DNA of 64,000 nucleotides. Source: Cacajao melanocephalus. Its lineage: Eukaryota > Chordata > Mammalia > Primates > Pitheciidae. The stretch lies in the NCBI GenBank assembly GCA_963573385.1, contig CAUYLG010004927.1, positions 27,988-91,987 on the forward strand, in the 5' to 3' direction. Below the pieces are notes generated by a model. It searched no databases. It was not told the origin of the DNA and was given only the letters and a program-made list of their open reading frames with translations. The translations under genes were made by a program, and so were the position numbers. This document shows, piece by piece, positions 1 through 14,616 of this stretch (the stretch's first letter is position 1; every line of letters begins with the position of its first letter).

Positions 1-448
1 ATGATATGGCAATTAATTTATCATATGTGCTAAAGAAAGGAGTAAATAATTCAAAAATACGTGGCTTTGGATTGAATGATAATTATTTTAACAAATTTAG
101 CTTCTAAATATCTTTTCTTGTGCTGATTTTTAAATGTTAGTTTATATTCTGTGAGCACATGCTAGTTAAACAGAAGACAAAAATTATGGGTAATAAAAAG
201 CAGCTTATTAATAAAATAAATAAAATGTATTTTCTTAAGTTTTTTATGTTTGTTGTTTTTTATATTTAAAGATGCTCTCCCTAACATTTTTTTCCTTTGT
301 TTTCTTTGTGACTATGAGGACTTGAGCCTTATTGAATTGTTCAAGTAAAAAAAAAATCTGTAAAGCATCAAGAAAGTTTGATGATTAATCCTAAGAAAAA
401 TCTAGCTGACAATTTGTGCTCTAATTAATTTACTTCATTTTACATATA

Positions 449-475
449 ATGTAATTATATAATATATAATTACAT
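449..475. repeat. AT-rich inverted repeat (12-bp arms, 3-nt spacer)
   Basis: Positions 449-460 and 464-475 are exact reverse complements, inside a longer A/T-rich tract (about 420-535). Confidence 0.8.
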
Positions 476-544
476 GTAATATAAATAGTATATAATTATA
501 TGATATATATTACATTATGTATATAATTTTTTAAGTTATTATCA

Positions 545-665
545 GTAGAAACAGGGATCTTGCTATGTTGCCCAGGCTGGTCTCAAACTCCTGGACTCAA
601 GCAATTCTCCCACCTTGGCCTCCCAGAGTTCTGGGATTACAGGCATGAGCCACCAAACCTGGTCT
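545..665 (-). mobile_element. Alu fragment (antisense)
   Basis: The sequence reads as the reverse complement of the Alu left arm. It includes the 'gcccaggctggtctcaaac' and 'gggattacaggc' blocks, but lacks the poly-T head. Confidence 0.85.
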
Positions 666-890
666 ACTTTCAGTATCTCAAGGCAAGGGTGTTGAATCTT
701 TTGCCTTCCCTGGGCCATTGGAAGAAGAATCATCTTAAGCCACACATAAAATAAACCAACAATAGCTTATGAGAAAAAAAAACTCATAATGTCATAAGAA
801 ATTTTATGAATTTGTTTTGGGTGGCATTCAAAGCCATCCTGGGCCACATATGGCCTGTGGGCCACAGGTTGGACGAGCTTGTTTTAAGGT
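666..890. mobile_element. hAT-like non-autonomous DNA transposon (MER type)
   Basis: The two ends carry degenerate inverted repeats, about 686-705 ('gtgttgaatcttttg') and 867-888 ('caggttggacgagcttg'). The interior has the 'gggccacatatggcctg' block typical of an abundant human MER-class hAT fossil. The subfamily is not certain. Confidence 0.6.
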
Positions 891-914
891 ATTTTTTCTT
901 TTAAAAAGTTATAA

Positions 915-1204
915 GGCTGGGTGCAGTGGCTCACACCTGTAATCCCAGCACTTTGGGAGGCTGAGGCAGGCAGATCACAAGGTCAAGAGATCAAGACCAT
1001 CATGGCCAACATGGTGAAACCCTGTCTCTACTAAAAATACAAAAAGTAGCTGGGTGTGGTGGCACACACCTGTAGTCCCAGCTACTTGGGAGGCTAAGGC
1101 GGGAGAATTGCTTAAAAACCGGGAGGCAGAGGTTGCAGTGAGCTGAGATCGCACCACTGCACTCCAGCCTGGCAACAGAGCAAGACTCCGTCTTAAAAAA
1201 AACA
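915..1204 (+). mobile_element. Alu, full length
   Basis: It has the standard dimeric Alu layout: 5' 'ggctgggtgcagtggctcac', the middle A-rich linker, the right arm and a poly-A tail at about 1196-1204. It sits in the HELQ intron in the same orientation as the gene. Confidence 0.95.
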
Positions 1205-2032
1205 AGTTACAAATGGTATGGAATAGTACATTAATTGTATTAGTTAAGATGCTTTTAACTATAAGTTACAGAAAAATCCTTCAAGGTTTAAACAATAAGA
1301 AAAAAAGAATCATTTTATATAACAGGCATACCCAGACTAAGGCAACTTCAGGGTTGATTGATTCAATAGCTCTGTTCGAGGGTTTTCTTCTTTTTACTCT
1401 GCCATCTTCATTGCATTGATTTCTTTCTTAGTGGTCACAAGATGCTCACTAATGATGTTCCATTCATCATGTACTCTCACAGTGATAACCAAAGGCTAGA
1501 AAGGGACCTTTAAAATAAAATAAACTACTATAATAGAATATTTCAAATATATATGACAGAATATTATATTGAATTCCTGTTTACCCATCTAGCTTTAACA
1601 ATTATTGACTCATGGTGTCCAGTATTTTTATCATTTTATTGTTGCATTGAACATTATGTTGCATTTGAATATTTCCATGTTTTATATTTGTCTTCATGAT
1701 AAATTCCCGGAAGTAGGAATTTTTAGTCACTTGGGAAAGAAAAACTATGCATTTGCTTCCAAGTATTTGATTAAAATGACCAGAGCTCTTTTTATTGACT
1801 TATTTTTCAATTTTCAATCTTTTCCTCATCCTAAAATTAGTTCCTCAAATTCCTCAGGATCCTCACCATGTTTCTTCACATCCATTTTACCTAGAATCCT
1901 CTTTCATCTCTGGCTTAACTCAAGTTCCAGAACTTATATAAGGAGCACTCTTTCTGAGCCCCCTATCACACAAACCAAACTTTGAAATAACTTACAAAAT
2001 TTAAATTTTATATATTTCTTTGTGTTCTTCAG

Positions 2033-2146
2033 GAGCTTGAGGAGTTTTGGGTTTACAGAGCCCTTTTGGTAGAACTTACCAAGAAGCTGACTTACTGTGT
2101 AAAGGCAGAACTAATCCCTCTGATGGAAGTGACTGGAGTTTTAGAG
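2033..2146 (+). CDS. HELQ: HELQ helicase, antepenultimate coding exon (38 codons)
   Basis: HELQ is the metazoan homologue of archaeal Hel308, a superfamily 2 (Ski2-like) 3'-to-5' DNA helicase of the nucleus. It acts at stalled forks and in crosslink and double-strand-break repair, together with RPA and RAD51 paralogues. The exon is flanked by acceptor AG (2031-2032) and donor GTAAGT (2147-2152). It is phase 0 at both ends and translates to 38 residues, beginning [18 protein letters not shown] and ending [13 protein letters not shown] recognise this as the human HELQ C-terminal region. With the two exons below it gives the last 118 residues; if the protein has its usual 1101 residues, this exon is about residues 984-1021. 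The segment belongs to the C-terminal helical/helix-hairpin-helix domain and includes the [13 protein letters not shown] hairpin that crosses the next junction. The helicase motor motifs lie upstream of the window. The reading frame is intact. Confidence 0.95.
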
Positions 2147-3368
2147 GTAAGTAACTTCCAGGTTTCCCAATTGAAATTAGGTCAATTAACACAGAAGCCA
2201 GGTTTTATTATTTTGTGAAGTCTTAGTGCAGGGGAAGTAACAGCAAGAGCCTTATTGCTCATTTGTCATGGGAGTGTTTTATTTAAAACAAATAGCTGCT
2301 ATGGCCTTTCAGAAATCCACTGTTATTAGATGGAATACCTGATGAAAAATCTCAGTTGTGAAAAAAAAATAACAGCAAATGTGGGGATGACTGTCTCCAA
2401 GTATGTTGTGCTACCACTTGTCCTTAACACCTCTTCTTTCTTCCCCTCCTTTGAAGAATTATCTTCTGTTAGTTTGGACTCAGTGCTTATTTAAGGTTAT
2501 AGTGATTCAGTGGCAGCAAGGGTCCTTTGTATTTTTTATAAGAGAGTAAGAAGAAAGGGTTCGCAATTAGTTTTTCAGCTTTCTATTTTCAGCCAAACTT
2601 CAAATTCAGTTTATTCTCTATTATTCAGCTCTTGAGTCAGAGTTCTACTTGGGATACACATATACACACACATAGACACCAGTGGTCCCCTGAGTAGATG
2701 GTGAGAACATTTAAAGATACTGGACTTGGCTGGATGTGGTGTCTCACACCTGTAATCCCAGCACTTTGGGAGGCTGAGGTGGGCAGATCACTTGAGTCAG
2801 GAGTTCAAAACCAACCTGGCCAACATGGTGAAACCTCATCTCTACTAAAAATACAAAAATTAGTTAGGTGTGGTATTGCACGCCTATAATCCTAGCTACT
2901 TAGGAGACTGAGGAAAAAAATTTGTGAACATGGGAGGTGGAGGTTGCCATAAGCCAAGATCACACCATTGCACTCCAGCCTGGGCAACAGAGCAAGACTC
3001 TGTCTCAAAAAAAAAAAAAAAGAAAGAAAAGAAAAGAAGAAAGAAAGACACTGGACTGGAACAATTTGCTTTAGGATATGAGATGATGCCACCAACCTAA
3101 GTGCCTTAATGGATTTCTATTCTTGATTGCAGCACAAGTTAGTTGACTCAAGCTGCATAGAAAGCTATCTTGTAGTCAGTTTGGAACCACCCAAATGCAT
3201 TTTTAAAACTTCCTCAGGATTCTAATGTCTCATCTTCATATTTACTTTGTTATCTTAGTTTATCATGGTCTCTTACATGCAGGATTTTTTTTTCTTTTCA
3301 GTAAGGTGCTTAAATTTCTTTTTTCTAAACCCAAATTATTATCCTACTGATTTTGTAACACTTTTCAG
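2147..3368 (+). other. HELQ: HELQ intron
   Basis: The donor is GTAAGT at 2147 and the acceptor is TTTTCAG ending at 3368. The intron is 1.2 kb and holds one sense Alu. The remaining about 900 bases (2153-2727 and 3048-3360) show no gene and no repeat I can name. Confidence 0.9.
2728..3047 (+). mobile_element. Alu, full length
   Basis: It starts with 'ggctggatgtggtgtctcac' and ends in a long A-rich tail with (GAAA)-type decay at about 3006-3047. The tail ends about 320 bases before the next HELQ exon. Confidence 0.93.
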
Positions 3369-3503
3369 GGTCGAGCAAAACAATTATACAGTGCAGGTTA
3401 CAAAAGTCTAATGCACTTAGCTAATGCAAATCCTGAAGTGCTCATAAGGACAATTGATCATTTATCAAGACGCCAAGCCAAGCAAATTGTTTCATCAGCA
3501 AAG
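3369..3503 (+). CDS. HELQ: HELQ helicase, penultimate coding exon (45 codons)
   Basis: The exon is bounded by acceptor CAG (3366-3368) and donor GTAAGC (3504-3509), and is phase 0 at both ends. It encodes 45 residues starting [20 protein letters not shown] and ending [13 protein letters not shown]. These complete the helix-hairpin-helix-like fold ([14 protein letters not shown], then the basic [12 protein letters not shown] helix). In Hel308-type enzymes this C-terminal domain contacts single-stranded DNA and restrains the motor. By family length this is about residues 1022-1066. There is no frameshift or stop. The codons for the two adjacent arginines and the RQAKQ stretch are intact, so nothing suggests a pseudogene. 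Confidence 0.95.
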
Positions 3504-3711
3504 GTAAGCAAACAAACCATTTTTTAACCTTAATAATCTTGTGTTATTTCCTTGTATTGTAGACATCAAAACAAAAACATTTAACATTGCATAACTGTTT
3601 ATTTCTGTAGATAGAAAAGCACATACTGATATCTGTGAGTAAAAATAGCGCATCTGCTGTGACACAAGCCTTGCTAAACAGAAAAAGGGCCTGCTGAAAA
3701 ATAAAGAAAAT

Positions 3712-3980
3712 TTCAGTGGTATCTGATGCCTGTAATCCCAGCTCTTTGGGAGGTCAAGTTGGGAAGATGGCTTGAAGTCAGGAGTTTGAGACAAGCCTGG
3801 GGAACATAATGAGACTCTGTTTCTACAAAAAAAATTAAAAACTAGCTGGGCATGGTGGTTCATGCCTGTAGTTCTAGTTATTCAGGAGGCTAAGGCAGGA
3901 GGATCACTTGAGCCCAGGAGTTCAAAGCTGCAGTGAGCTAGGGTGACAGAATGAGACCCTAACTCTTTTTTTAAAAATGG
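3712..3980 (+). mobile_element. Alu, old and partly deleted
   Basis: The sequence begins 'cagtggtatctgatgcctg' and keeps the Alu left arm and part of the right arm, with many differences. It fits an old AluJ-type copy. Confidence 0.8.
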
Positions 3981-4004
3981 CTGGGCTGGAGTATAATGTG
4001 TTTA

Positions 4005-4320
<316 letters not shown>

Positions 4321-5884
4321 CAATTTCAAGGATTCTTTGAAGTAGAAAGAACCCCAAAAGTCATTGAGCTCTGCATCCCAAAGTTCTCTTCACAGGAATC
4401 CTTTCCTCAGCATCCCTGACATCTGGTGTCCCCACCTTTGAGCACCATCATTGACAAGGAGCTTGCTCATCAGAAATTAGGTTGTTCTATTTTTGTATGC
4501 TCTTAGTGTTACAAAAATTATCCTGATATACTGAGGCTAAATTTTGCCTTCTTAAAATTTCTACAATTGCATCAGTGTACCACCTCTGGAACTAGACTCT
4601 TCTTTTGTTTGTACACTGTTTTTCGCATATTCAAAAACAGCTCTCATTGCCCCCAAGGGTTTCTCTTTTCTGTTGCTTTTATCTGTATTAAATAGTCGAG
4701 TTTTAGGCCATTCACTGTCCTGGTTACCCTTTGCTAGATGCAGTCCAGTTTGTCATTGCCTTCCGCTCCCTGTGGGTAAAGCCATTCCACGGCAATTTGA
4801 GATTATTTCCTTCTTGATCTCAACTGTTGTTCTAAGTCTGAAGCTTCTTGACTTCTTTGAAATTTCGTTGTTTTACTATTTTCATCTGTAAATCAGAACT
4901 AGCTAAAAAGCAAATTTCCATCTTTTTTAATGGTGCTCACATTACTTATATTACCTTAATTTTTTTTTACAACAAACCTATGAGGTGGACAAAGTCAATG
5001 TTACCCCCAATTTATAGAAGAAACCACTAAGACTGACCTTGTCCCATTAAATTAAGAGTTCTTGGGGTTGGTAGGGATGAAGTTATAGTCATTTCCTTTG
5101 CTATAGCACGTTAAAAAAAAAAACGTTCATTAAACTTTCACACACTTGTTTTAGCATTTACTAGTGATGTTTGCCTAACTCCATTATTTCCATGATGTTT
5201 GTCAAGTGGTGATTTTCTAACTTCATGATTCCTTCTGGATTTATTCACTGGTGTTTTACTATGAGGGAACGCTTTTCCTTTATTTATTCATTTATTTATC
5301 AGTATGCACTCATAGGTTCAAATGTATTCAATATGGGTTATAATCCATTACAATCATTGCTTATGTTGGTGCTCAAATGACCTCAGATTTGGCCAGTGGA
5401 AGCTCCTGAAAACTGGTCGTCATCATTCTTGAAGTATTTTCTTACTTTCTGGCTGTGTCTGTCAGCTTCTAAACATTAGGAGACGGAAACCACACAGTAA
5501 TTTGAACAGGCCTCTAAGGAGTCAACAGAACTTCAAAGAATTCAGGAAGGAATACATTTGAGAGATGGTTCACCCCCACCCCAGAGCACCCCCTGTGGAT
5601 AAGATTCAGACTTCATTGTCACTGCATGCTGGAAGTTTGTTGTGATACTATAGCCGAGTCTAATAAGCAGAAGCTGAGCACTGGAGTGCTGACAAAACTG
5701 CCAGGAAGCTGCCTACAGTGTGCTGTTGAACTTGCCCAGAAGCCAGCTCTGGTGCCCGTGGCACTAGGGCACTAAATCGGAATGCCCTAGTTGATGTATG
5801 TCTATGTATTTTTCTATACTTATGTGTAAATTGTTAAAGGCCATGAGCTCATACTGATAACCCTAGTTCTGATTTTTCCAGGTA
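4321..5884 (+). other. Intron stretch without a gene
   Basis: There are no exons. The part at about 4930-5035 looks like the conserved core of an antisense MIR ('cctatgaggtggacaaa' followed by a 'ttatagaag' block). The rest of 4330-4900 reads like an ancient, highly diverged interspersed element that I cannot classify. Confidence 0.5.
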
Positions 5885-6425
5885 CATATGCTACGTAACA
5901 GTCTAACTCCAAAACTTAGTGTCGTAAAACAGCCATCTTATTTTGCTCATGTTTTTGTAAATTAGGAATTCTGGAGGGGTTCAGCTGGGTGCTTCTCACC
6001 TGGGTCTCACGTAATTGTAGTCAGAAGTTGACTGGGGCTATAGTCATAAGGCCCAACTGAGCTGGATGACCCAGGTGGCTCACTCACATGACCAGCAGCT
6101 GATAATTGGAGGCAACTGGGGCTTTCCAGCTTTCAACTGGACCAACTATGTATGGCCTTCCTGTGTGGCTTCAGTTTTATGGCATAGCAACTAGGTTTTG
6201 AGAGGGAATGTCCAGAAAGTGAGCATTCTAAGGTATCAAGGCAGAAAATACAAGAAGTCTTCTGAGCCAGCCTCAGAAGTTATACACTATCACTTCCACA
6301 ACATACTGTTGGTTACTAGAAAACCATTAAGACCCAGATTGAAGGAAAGGGGATTAGACCTCCACCTCTTCATGAGAAGAGTGTGTCAAATAATTTGCAG
6401 TCATCTTTAAAATCTCACCTCTTGT
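5885..6425 (-). mobile_element. MLT1-family MaLR solo LTR (antisense)
   Basis: The left end reads as the complement of the MLT1 3' terminus ('acttagtgtcgtaaaacagcc' type block at 5918-5938). The right part carries the 'ccacctcttcatgagaag' block of the MLT1 5' region. It is diverged, with no internal sequence attached. Confidence 0.65.
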
Positions 6426-6529
6426 CACAAATTGTTTCTGTTCCTCCCACATGTAAAATATATTAACCCCCAAAAAGCTTTTTCCATTATAACGTCTATT
6501 AGGAAAAACTCAGTTTTTTTGTTTGTTTG

Positions 6530-7620
6530 TTCCTCCACTCAACACTAAACAACACAACACAGGAGATTTCTGTGACCAAATGTGAGGGATTTCTCCCCAA
6601 AAAACAAGCAATGATTTCTGCAGCAGACATCAGCTGAGTCCTCCAATTCAGTCCTGACACTGTCTAGCGCCTGGGCTTCTAAAGTCTGGGCTTCTAAAAC
6701 TTCTTACCAACCGCCTTCAAGTTGGGGTTCCCACAGCCTCTTCTCTGGGTTCAATCAGTTTGCTAGAGTAGCTCACAGAACTCAGGAAAACATGTGAATA
6801 ATAAAGGATATCACAACGACACAGATGAAGAGATTCATAGGGCAAGGTAGGGGGAAGTGGCATAGAGCTTTCATGCCCTCCCTGGACACAGCACCCTCCA
6901 TGTGTTCAGCTGTCTGGAAGTTCTGTGAACCCTGTACTCTTAGACCTCTTATGGAAACTTTATTGGATTGTCATGATTGACAGCTATGTAGAAATGTGAC
7001 TGGACAGAAAGGATATGGTTTATTAATAATACTAACAGACTGAGTGGGGAAACCCAGCAAGACCTGTCTGTTCAGATTCTTCTGGCCTCTCTGTGTGGCA
7101 TTAATTTCTCCAGAGTATGGGGCAGGACACTCTGGGATGAGGGTTTCTTTTTTTTTTTTTTGGAGACAGGGTCTCACTCTGTTGCCCAGGCTAGAGTGCA
7201 GCGGCACAATCATAGATCACTGCAGACTTCCTCTCCCAGACTCGAGCAATTCTCCCATCTCAGCCTCATGAGTAGCTAGGAATACAGACAGGTGCCACCC
7301 CTGGCTAATGTTTTTATTTTTTAATAGAGACAAGGCTTTGCTATGTTGCCCAGGCTGGTCTTGAACTCATGGCCTCAAGCAATCCTTCCACCTCGGCTTC
7401 CCAAACTGTTGGGATTATAGCATGAGCCACTGCACCCAGCCTGGAATGAGGGTTTTAACACCCATTGATCAGATTAGAGTTCTGCCTTGGGCAGGTGAAA
7501 GGAGGGCAGGAAAAGGTCAGAGAGAGAAATTCTGTTTTCTGAGGTCTAAAGTGCCCCAACATTGTAATAAGGGCTATGGAAGTTATGAGCCAAGAACCAT
7601 GGATAAAAACCGATACATGT
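6530..7620 (-). mobile_element. ERV-type LTR (antisense), split by an Alu
   Basis: Read on the minus strand, 7620-7442 and 7146-6530 join across the Alu. They give an LTR-like sequence with a TAATAAACCATA-type polyadenylation region (near 7015-7030) and a U5-like end with 'gtgagctactctagcaaac' (near 6760). The Alu interrupting it has a matching target duplication, 'gggatgagggttt' (7132-7144) and 'ggaatgagggttt' (7443-7455). I am not certain of the family name. Confidence 0.55.
7147..7441 (-). mobile_element. Alu, full length (antisense)
   Basis: It has a poly-T head at 7147-7160, then 'gagacagggtctcactctg', and ends 'cactgcacccagcc'. It lies inside an antisense LTR with near-identical 13-base flanks. 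Confidence 0.95.
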
Positions 7621-8041
7621 ATATCATAATATCACAGCATCAGACTCAGATCCAGTATTCCAACTTAAGTCCAGGTGTGACTGATGCACCTTCAGCACAG
7701 TTTCACAAGTTATATTTCTTCTTATGCCGAAGACAAGTGAACTAAAGAGACGCTATATAAAATGGTGAAACAGGAAGTAGGATAACCATAGTACACTCTC
7801 ATTCATAAAGGAGGAAAATGGGTAGTGCATAGCAGCAGTTCTGAAATCTAGCCAGCCATATGTGGCCAGTTCTTTAATTCTGTCCCAGTTCTTCCCTCTG
7901 GGAATGATTTTTCTTGGCTTTGGGTTCTCTCATTTGATCATTATCTCTTTTCCATAAGCAGTAAGCACATGTTTGCCACTAGGTAGCTTTCTCAATGTGC
8001 TTCCTGTATGTAGTTCAAGAACATTGACGTTCAAGAGTTCA

Positions 8042-8644
<603 letters not shown>

Positions 8645-8775
8645 TAAATTTAAAAAAAAAAATAGGTCAAAGGCACTTGATGTTTTATATTGTCTCTGTC
8701 TCTTTTTATTCAATCTGGTATAATATCTTTTAAAACATTGCAGCTTTTTATTTATTTATATCTCCATGTTGTTTG

Positions 8776-9083
8776 GCTTGTTTGTTTGTTTGTTTTCGAG
8801 ACAGGGTCTCCTTTTCACCCCAACTAGAATGCAGTGACACTGTCATGGCTCACTGCAACCTCAGCCTCCTAGGCTCACATGATCCTCCCACTTCAGCCTC
8901 CCAAGTAGCTAGGACCACAAGCATGCACCATCACACCTGGCTAATTTTTGTAATTTTTTTTTTCTTTTGTAGAGATAAGGTTTCTCCATGTTGCCCAGGG
9001 TGGTCGTGTTACTCCTTGACTCATGCAGTCTGCTCACCTCTCAAAGTGCTGGGATTACAGGTGTGAGCCACCTTGCCTACCCT
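8776..9083 (-). mobile_element. Alu, full length (antisense)
   Basis: It has a (GTTT)n head at 8776-8798, then 'gagacagggtctccttttc', and ends 'gccaccttgcctaccc'. It is clearly diverged. Confidence 0.9.
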
Positions 9084-9692
9084 AGCTTGACTTTCTTACA
9101 GTGTGGATGCTAGGGTCTGAGAGGGAGGATTCACATGAACTTGGAATGATCTCGTTTCAAGACACCAAGGCCTTTTATTAACTAAGCCCTGTCATGTAGC
9201 ATCATTTCGTCTGCATTCTGTTAGTTATAAGTGAACCACAAAGTCTAGCACAGATTCAAGAAGAGAATTAGATCCCATCTCTCAACAATGGTGTCAAAGA
9301 ATTTCCAATCATCTTTAATTTGCCAAACTAATCCCATACAGGACTTGCTCTAGTCTTCTTCTTTTTCATATTTGTACTGCCTTTCTCCAACAATGAGAAA
9401 CCTCATCCCTGTGTTTATTAATATATTTCTCTGTTTTCCTCAGTCTTAGAATGCACTGAAAATAACTTCAGAATTGTTAAACTATACCGCTCCAAAAAAA
9501 ACAAATTCAGTATTTATTTACAGCACTTTGTGTCTTCAATCTGAGAGTGTATAATTACAATCATGTATTAAAATGTTACTTGGTTTGGAGTTTAAAAAGA
9601 AAATCTGCTTCAGTGTGGTTGTTACACATTTGAAACACAGATTCTACTGGCATTTCATTTCAGTTCCCCTCCTTCCATCACAGATATTTTTT
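9084..9692 (+). other. Intron stretch without a gene
   Basis: No exon is visible. About 9220-9330 ('agattcaagaagagaatta' followed by 'tcaaagaatttccaatcat') resembles the 5' part of an antisense MLT1 LTR. I see nothing else. Confidence 0.5.
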
Positions 9693-9983
9693 GAGGTGAC
9701 AGGGAAGAACTAGGTCTCTGTCACCCAGACTGGGGTACAGTGGCACCATCACAGCTCACTGTGCAGCCTTGAACTCCCAGGCTCAAGCGATCCCACCTCA
9801 GCCTCCTCATTAGCTGGGACCATAGGAATGGGCCACCATGACTGACTCATTTTTTGTTGTTGTAGAGACTTGATCTCACTATGTTGCCCAGGCTTGTCTC
9901 CAACTTCTGGCCTCAAGCAATCCTCTCACCTCAGCCTCCCAAAGTGCTGGGATGATTACAGGTGTGAGCCACCACACCCAGCC
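9693..9983 (-). mobile_element. Alu (antisense)
   Basis: It reads 'tctgtcacccagactgggg' near the head and ends 'ccaccacacccagccc'. It is an older copy with an altered poly-T head. Confidence 0.9.
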
Positions 9984-10235
9984 CCCTTATGGACTTTTAA
10001 GTATGTAAAACATTATCCTGTTTTGTTTTGTTTTTTTAATCTTTAAATTCAAATACTTTTACTAGGATAGATCTTCATTTTATTTTATTTCTGGAAGCTT
10101 ACTTGGGTTACAGTTTTAAATGTTAGTTCTAATCCATTTGATTTTTCTTCTTTAACAATTCCTGTTGAACTTATGTTGGATTTTCTTTGACATCTTTCAT
10201 TTCAGTCTCTCTAGTTCTTTTTACATCTTTTTTAA

Positions 10236-11655
<1,420 letters not shown>

Positions 11656-12686
11656 GAAATTTATTCTTCCAGAAACTGATGGGCTTTTTTAAACAACAAC
11701 TAACTTGAGGTTGATATATGCTCTGTATTATAGTAATACTGACACATGGGTTTTGTGTAGTTTACTTAGTATTCTTGTTGATCTATATCGCTTTTAGAGG
11801 ATATGTTAGGAGATTTTTTTTTTTACATGATCACCATTACCTCAATTACTAGAAAGTTTACCTAATTACATTTATTCTCTTTTATATAACATTGTACAAT
11901 ACAGTGCTTTATCAGATTGGCAGAGTGTTTTTATTTTTCTCACTTTCACTCTTTCTTTTTTGTTGTTTTTTTTCCACTTTCACTCTTTGATATAATTTTT
12001 CCTCCTGTGATTTTGTTAAAGTTTTTATTATAAAAATTTTATAATATAAGCAGTACAAATACTTCACCCTTATATACACAAAACCCAGATGAAACAAATG
12101 CCAGTATTTTAGTTCTGATTTTTAGAAGAAAGACAAAACATTTATTATTCAGCACATATTCATTGACACGTTTTATATGCCATGTTTGGAAGTACTTTTT
12201 TTGCTCATTATGTTGCTTTTGAAATTAACAGTTTTAAGTTTAGGAACTTGAATAAAACTTTTATTTGAAATACTGGCAGGTTTTTAAAAGCATACTAAAT
12301 TTTGAGGAATAATAAAGTGCATATATATAAAGGATAACATTTTCAGGAGCTAATTAAATTTTTGCAATATTGTCTTAGATTTTACAGATTAAGAGCTAAG
12401 TTTTAAGTGGCTGAGTCTTCAATAAAACAATCTTTGGGAGAATTAAAGCTCTTTTATTTTTGGTATATGAAAAGGCAGTGATCAGCTGAAATGGTTTTAA
12501 CTAAATACCTCATCTTCATTGACTATAATCGTTTATTCTTAAGTGGCCATCTTTCAATCTCATTATAGTTTTAATGTCTAGATTTCTGATGTGTAAGGAT
12601 TCAGGTGTTCAATAGACAGTGGTAAAATTGTTGGCAATTCTCTAGCAATGCATATTTTGGCCTCATGTCTTAATTTTTTAATGTAG
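11656..12686 (+). other. HELQ: Intron stretch before the last HELQ exon
   Basis: This is AT-rich intron sequence. I recognise no gene or clear repeat, though 11990-12115 resembles an old antisense interspersed element. It ends in the pyrimidine-rich acceptor TTTTTTAATGTAG. Confidence 0.55.
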
Positions 12687-12794
12687 ATGCTGTTGCAGGA
12701 AAAAGCAGAGGCCCTGCAAGAAGAGGTAGAAGAGCTGCTAAGATTGCCTTCTGATTTCCCTGGTGCAGTGGCTTCTTCCACCGACAAAGCATGA
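12687..12794 (+). CDS. HELQ: HELQ helicase, last coding exon with stop codon (35 codons)
   Basis: This exon starts in phase 0 after the acceptor AG at 12685-12686. It encodes 35 residues beginning [20 protein letters not shown] and ending [12 protein letters not shown], then TGA (12792-12794). This is the HELQ C-terminus. An acidic amphipathic helix ([16 protein letters not shown]) closes the C-terminal DNA-contacting domain, and a short disordered tail follows. By family length it covers about residues 1067-1101. The leading ATG is an internal methionine codon, not a start, because the frame is continuous with the exon ending at 3503. The exon lies 9.2 kb downstream of its partner. Confidence 0.95.
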   Translation: MLLQEKAEALQEEVEELLRLPSDFPGAVASSTDKA

Positions 12795-12900
12795 AGCTAT
12801 CGAATGAGCATTTTCACATATGAGTTATTTATTGTATATGTGTTTTATTAAAGATTTCTTATACTTTATCAATAAAAAAATACATTTTAATTATACATTA
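12795..12900 (+). other. HELQ: HELQ 3' untranslated region (short form)
   Basis: The sequence after the TGA is A/T-rich. It carries ATTAAA at 12847-12852 and AATAAA at 12871-12876, so cleavage is expected around 12885-12900. The end point is inferred. A longer 3' UTR form cannot be excluded from sequence alone. Confidence 0.75.
12847..12876 (+). terminator. HELQ: HELQ polyadenylation signals
   Basis: There are two hexamers, ATTAAA (12847-12852) and the canonical AATAAA (12871-12876), 53 and 77 bases after the stop codon. A TTTATTGTATATGTGTTTT stretch lies upstream (12828-12846). Confidence 0.8.
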
Positions 12901-13714
12901 AGAACTATGAATAGTGTTTGAATCTACCTCTTTCCACTAACACTTCATTCTTTGGAATACATTATTTCTCTGCTACATGGTCTATAGCGTCCACCACAAA
13001 ATGAAATTCAACTTCATCAACATTATGCTCAACCTGCCTTTGTATCCAGATCTTTCATTATTCTCTTACTCATTTCTTTCATCAAATTGGACTATTTGAA
13101 ATGCCCAGAATTTTCCTTAGGATTTCCAAACTCTCCATTTCCTAACTGCTTTATGTTATTTCCAGTGCATGAAAATTATCTTTAAAATATACTAACACTT
13201 CAAGGGTTAACTAGAAAATGCTGAAATACTGGCTCCTCTATGAAATTATTCCAGGTTCATCCTCACCCCTCCCCCATACCTGGGTGCCCTTTCCCTCCTA
13301 TAAGCATCATAGGCCCCGCATTTATGCGCATGTCTTTTTTTGCTGCCACTGCTTTATAATCTGGATGTCCAAGTCCTCTATGTGTGTGTGCCACCAGCAC
13401 CCACACCTCACTGCACAAAGTAGGAGTCTCAGTAAAGAATTAACAATTGAAGATTTTCTTTAAACACAAATACTGCCTCTCCTTTTCTACAGTCATAGCT
13501 TAAATGTAGATGACAGTAGTGCAAGAAAGAAAGTGTAACTAGCAATGTTTATGAGTCTGGAACTTGTTTGATTAACATTCTACCCACCTGTCTAAGAAAC
13601 ATCCTTTGGAAACTTTGCAAATAGATCCATAGTCTAAGTTATTTATGCCTTAACATTTTAGACCATTATAATCTAATAGTGATTTACTTAGAGAACTAGG
13701 TAAACACATAGAAA
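12901..13714. other. Intergenic sequence downstream of HELQ
   Basis: I see no exon, RNA gene or classifiable repeat here. Open frames are short and unsupported. Confidence 0.5.
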
Positions 13715-13945
13715 GTATCTATGTGCCAGGAACTCTTGTAAGTGCTTTATATAAATTAACTAATTTAATTCTTACACAGTAGTACTTGTAAGGCAGGTAC
13801 TATTATCCTCATTTTACAGACGAATAAATTGAGACACAAGGAAACTAAAGTAACTTTCCCAACATCATGAACTAGTTAGTCAGAGAGGAGGGACTCAGAC
13901 CCACTCAGCCCCAGTGTAACATCCACACACTTAATCATTATACAA
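13715..13945 (-). mobile_element. MIR (antisense)
   Basis: It carries the MIR core in reverse: 'tatgtgccaggaactcttg' (13721-13739), then 'aggtactattatcctcatt' (13795-13813) and 'ttacagacgaataaattga'. These are the ordered landmarks of a MIR read from its 3' end. Confidence 0.8.
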
Positions 13946-14556
<611 letters not shown>

Positions 14557-14616
14557 GTTTTTTTTTAAGTCTAGAAACCCCAAGTTTACTAGTTTGCCCA
14601 AGTAAGTAAAGCTCTA

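Larger units (their letters stand above)
1..2032 (+). other. HELQ: HELQ intron, 3' part (upstream of the antepenultimate exon)
   Basis: This is non-coding sequence ending in a T-rich tract and the acceptor AG at 2031-2032, directly before an in-frame HELQ exon. It holds a short AT palindrome, an Alu fragment, a hAT-like element and one full Alu. From about 1205 to 2030 I see no gene. The part near 1500-1640 resembles an old interspersed repeat that I cannot name. The 126-codon open frame at 1605-1985 is not supported as coding, because it lies inside the intron and matches no family I know. Confidence 0.85.

Noticed and set aside
12687..12689. ATG at the start of the last HELQ exon as a translation start
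   Set aside because: The frame is continuous with the exon ending at 3503 and the peptide is the known HELQ C-terminus, so this is an internal methionine.
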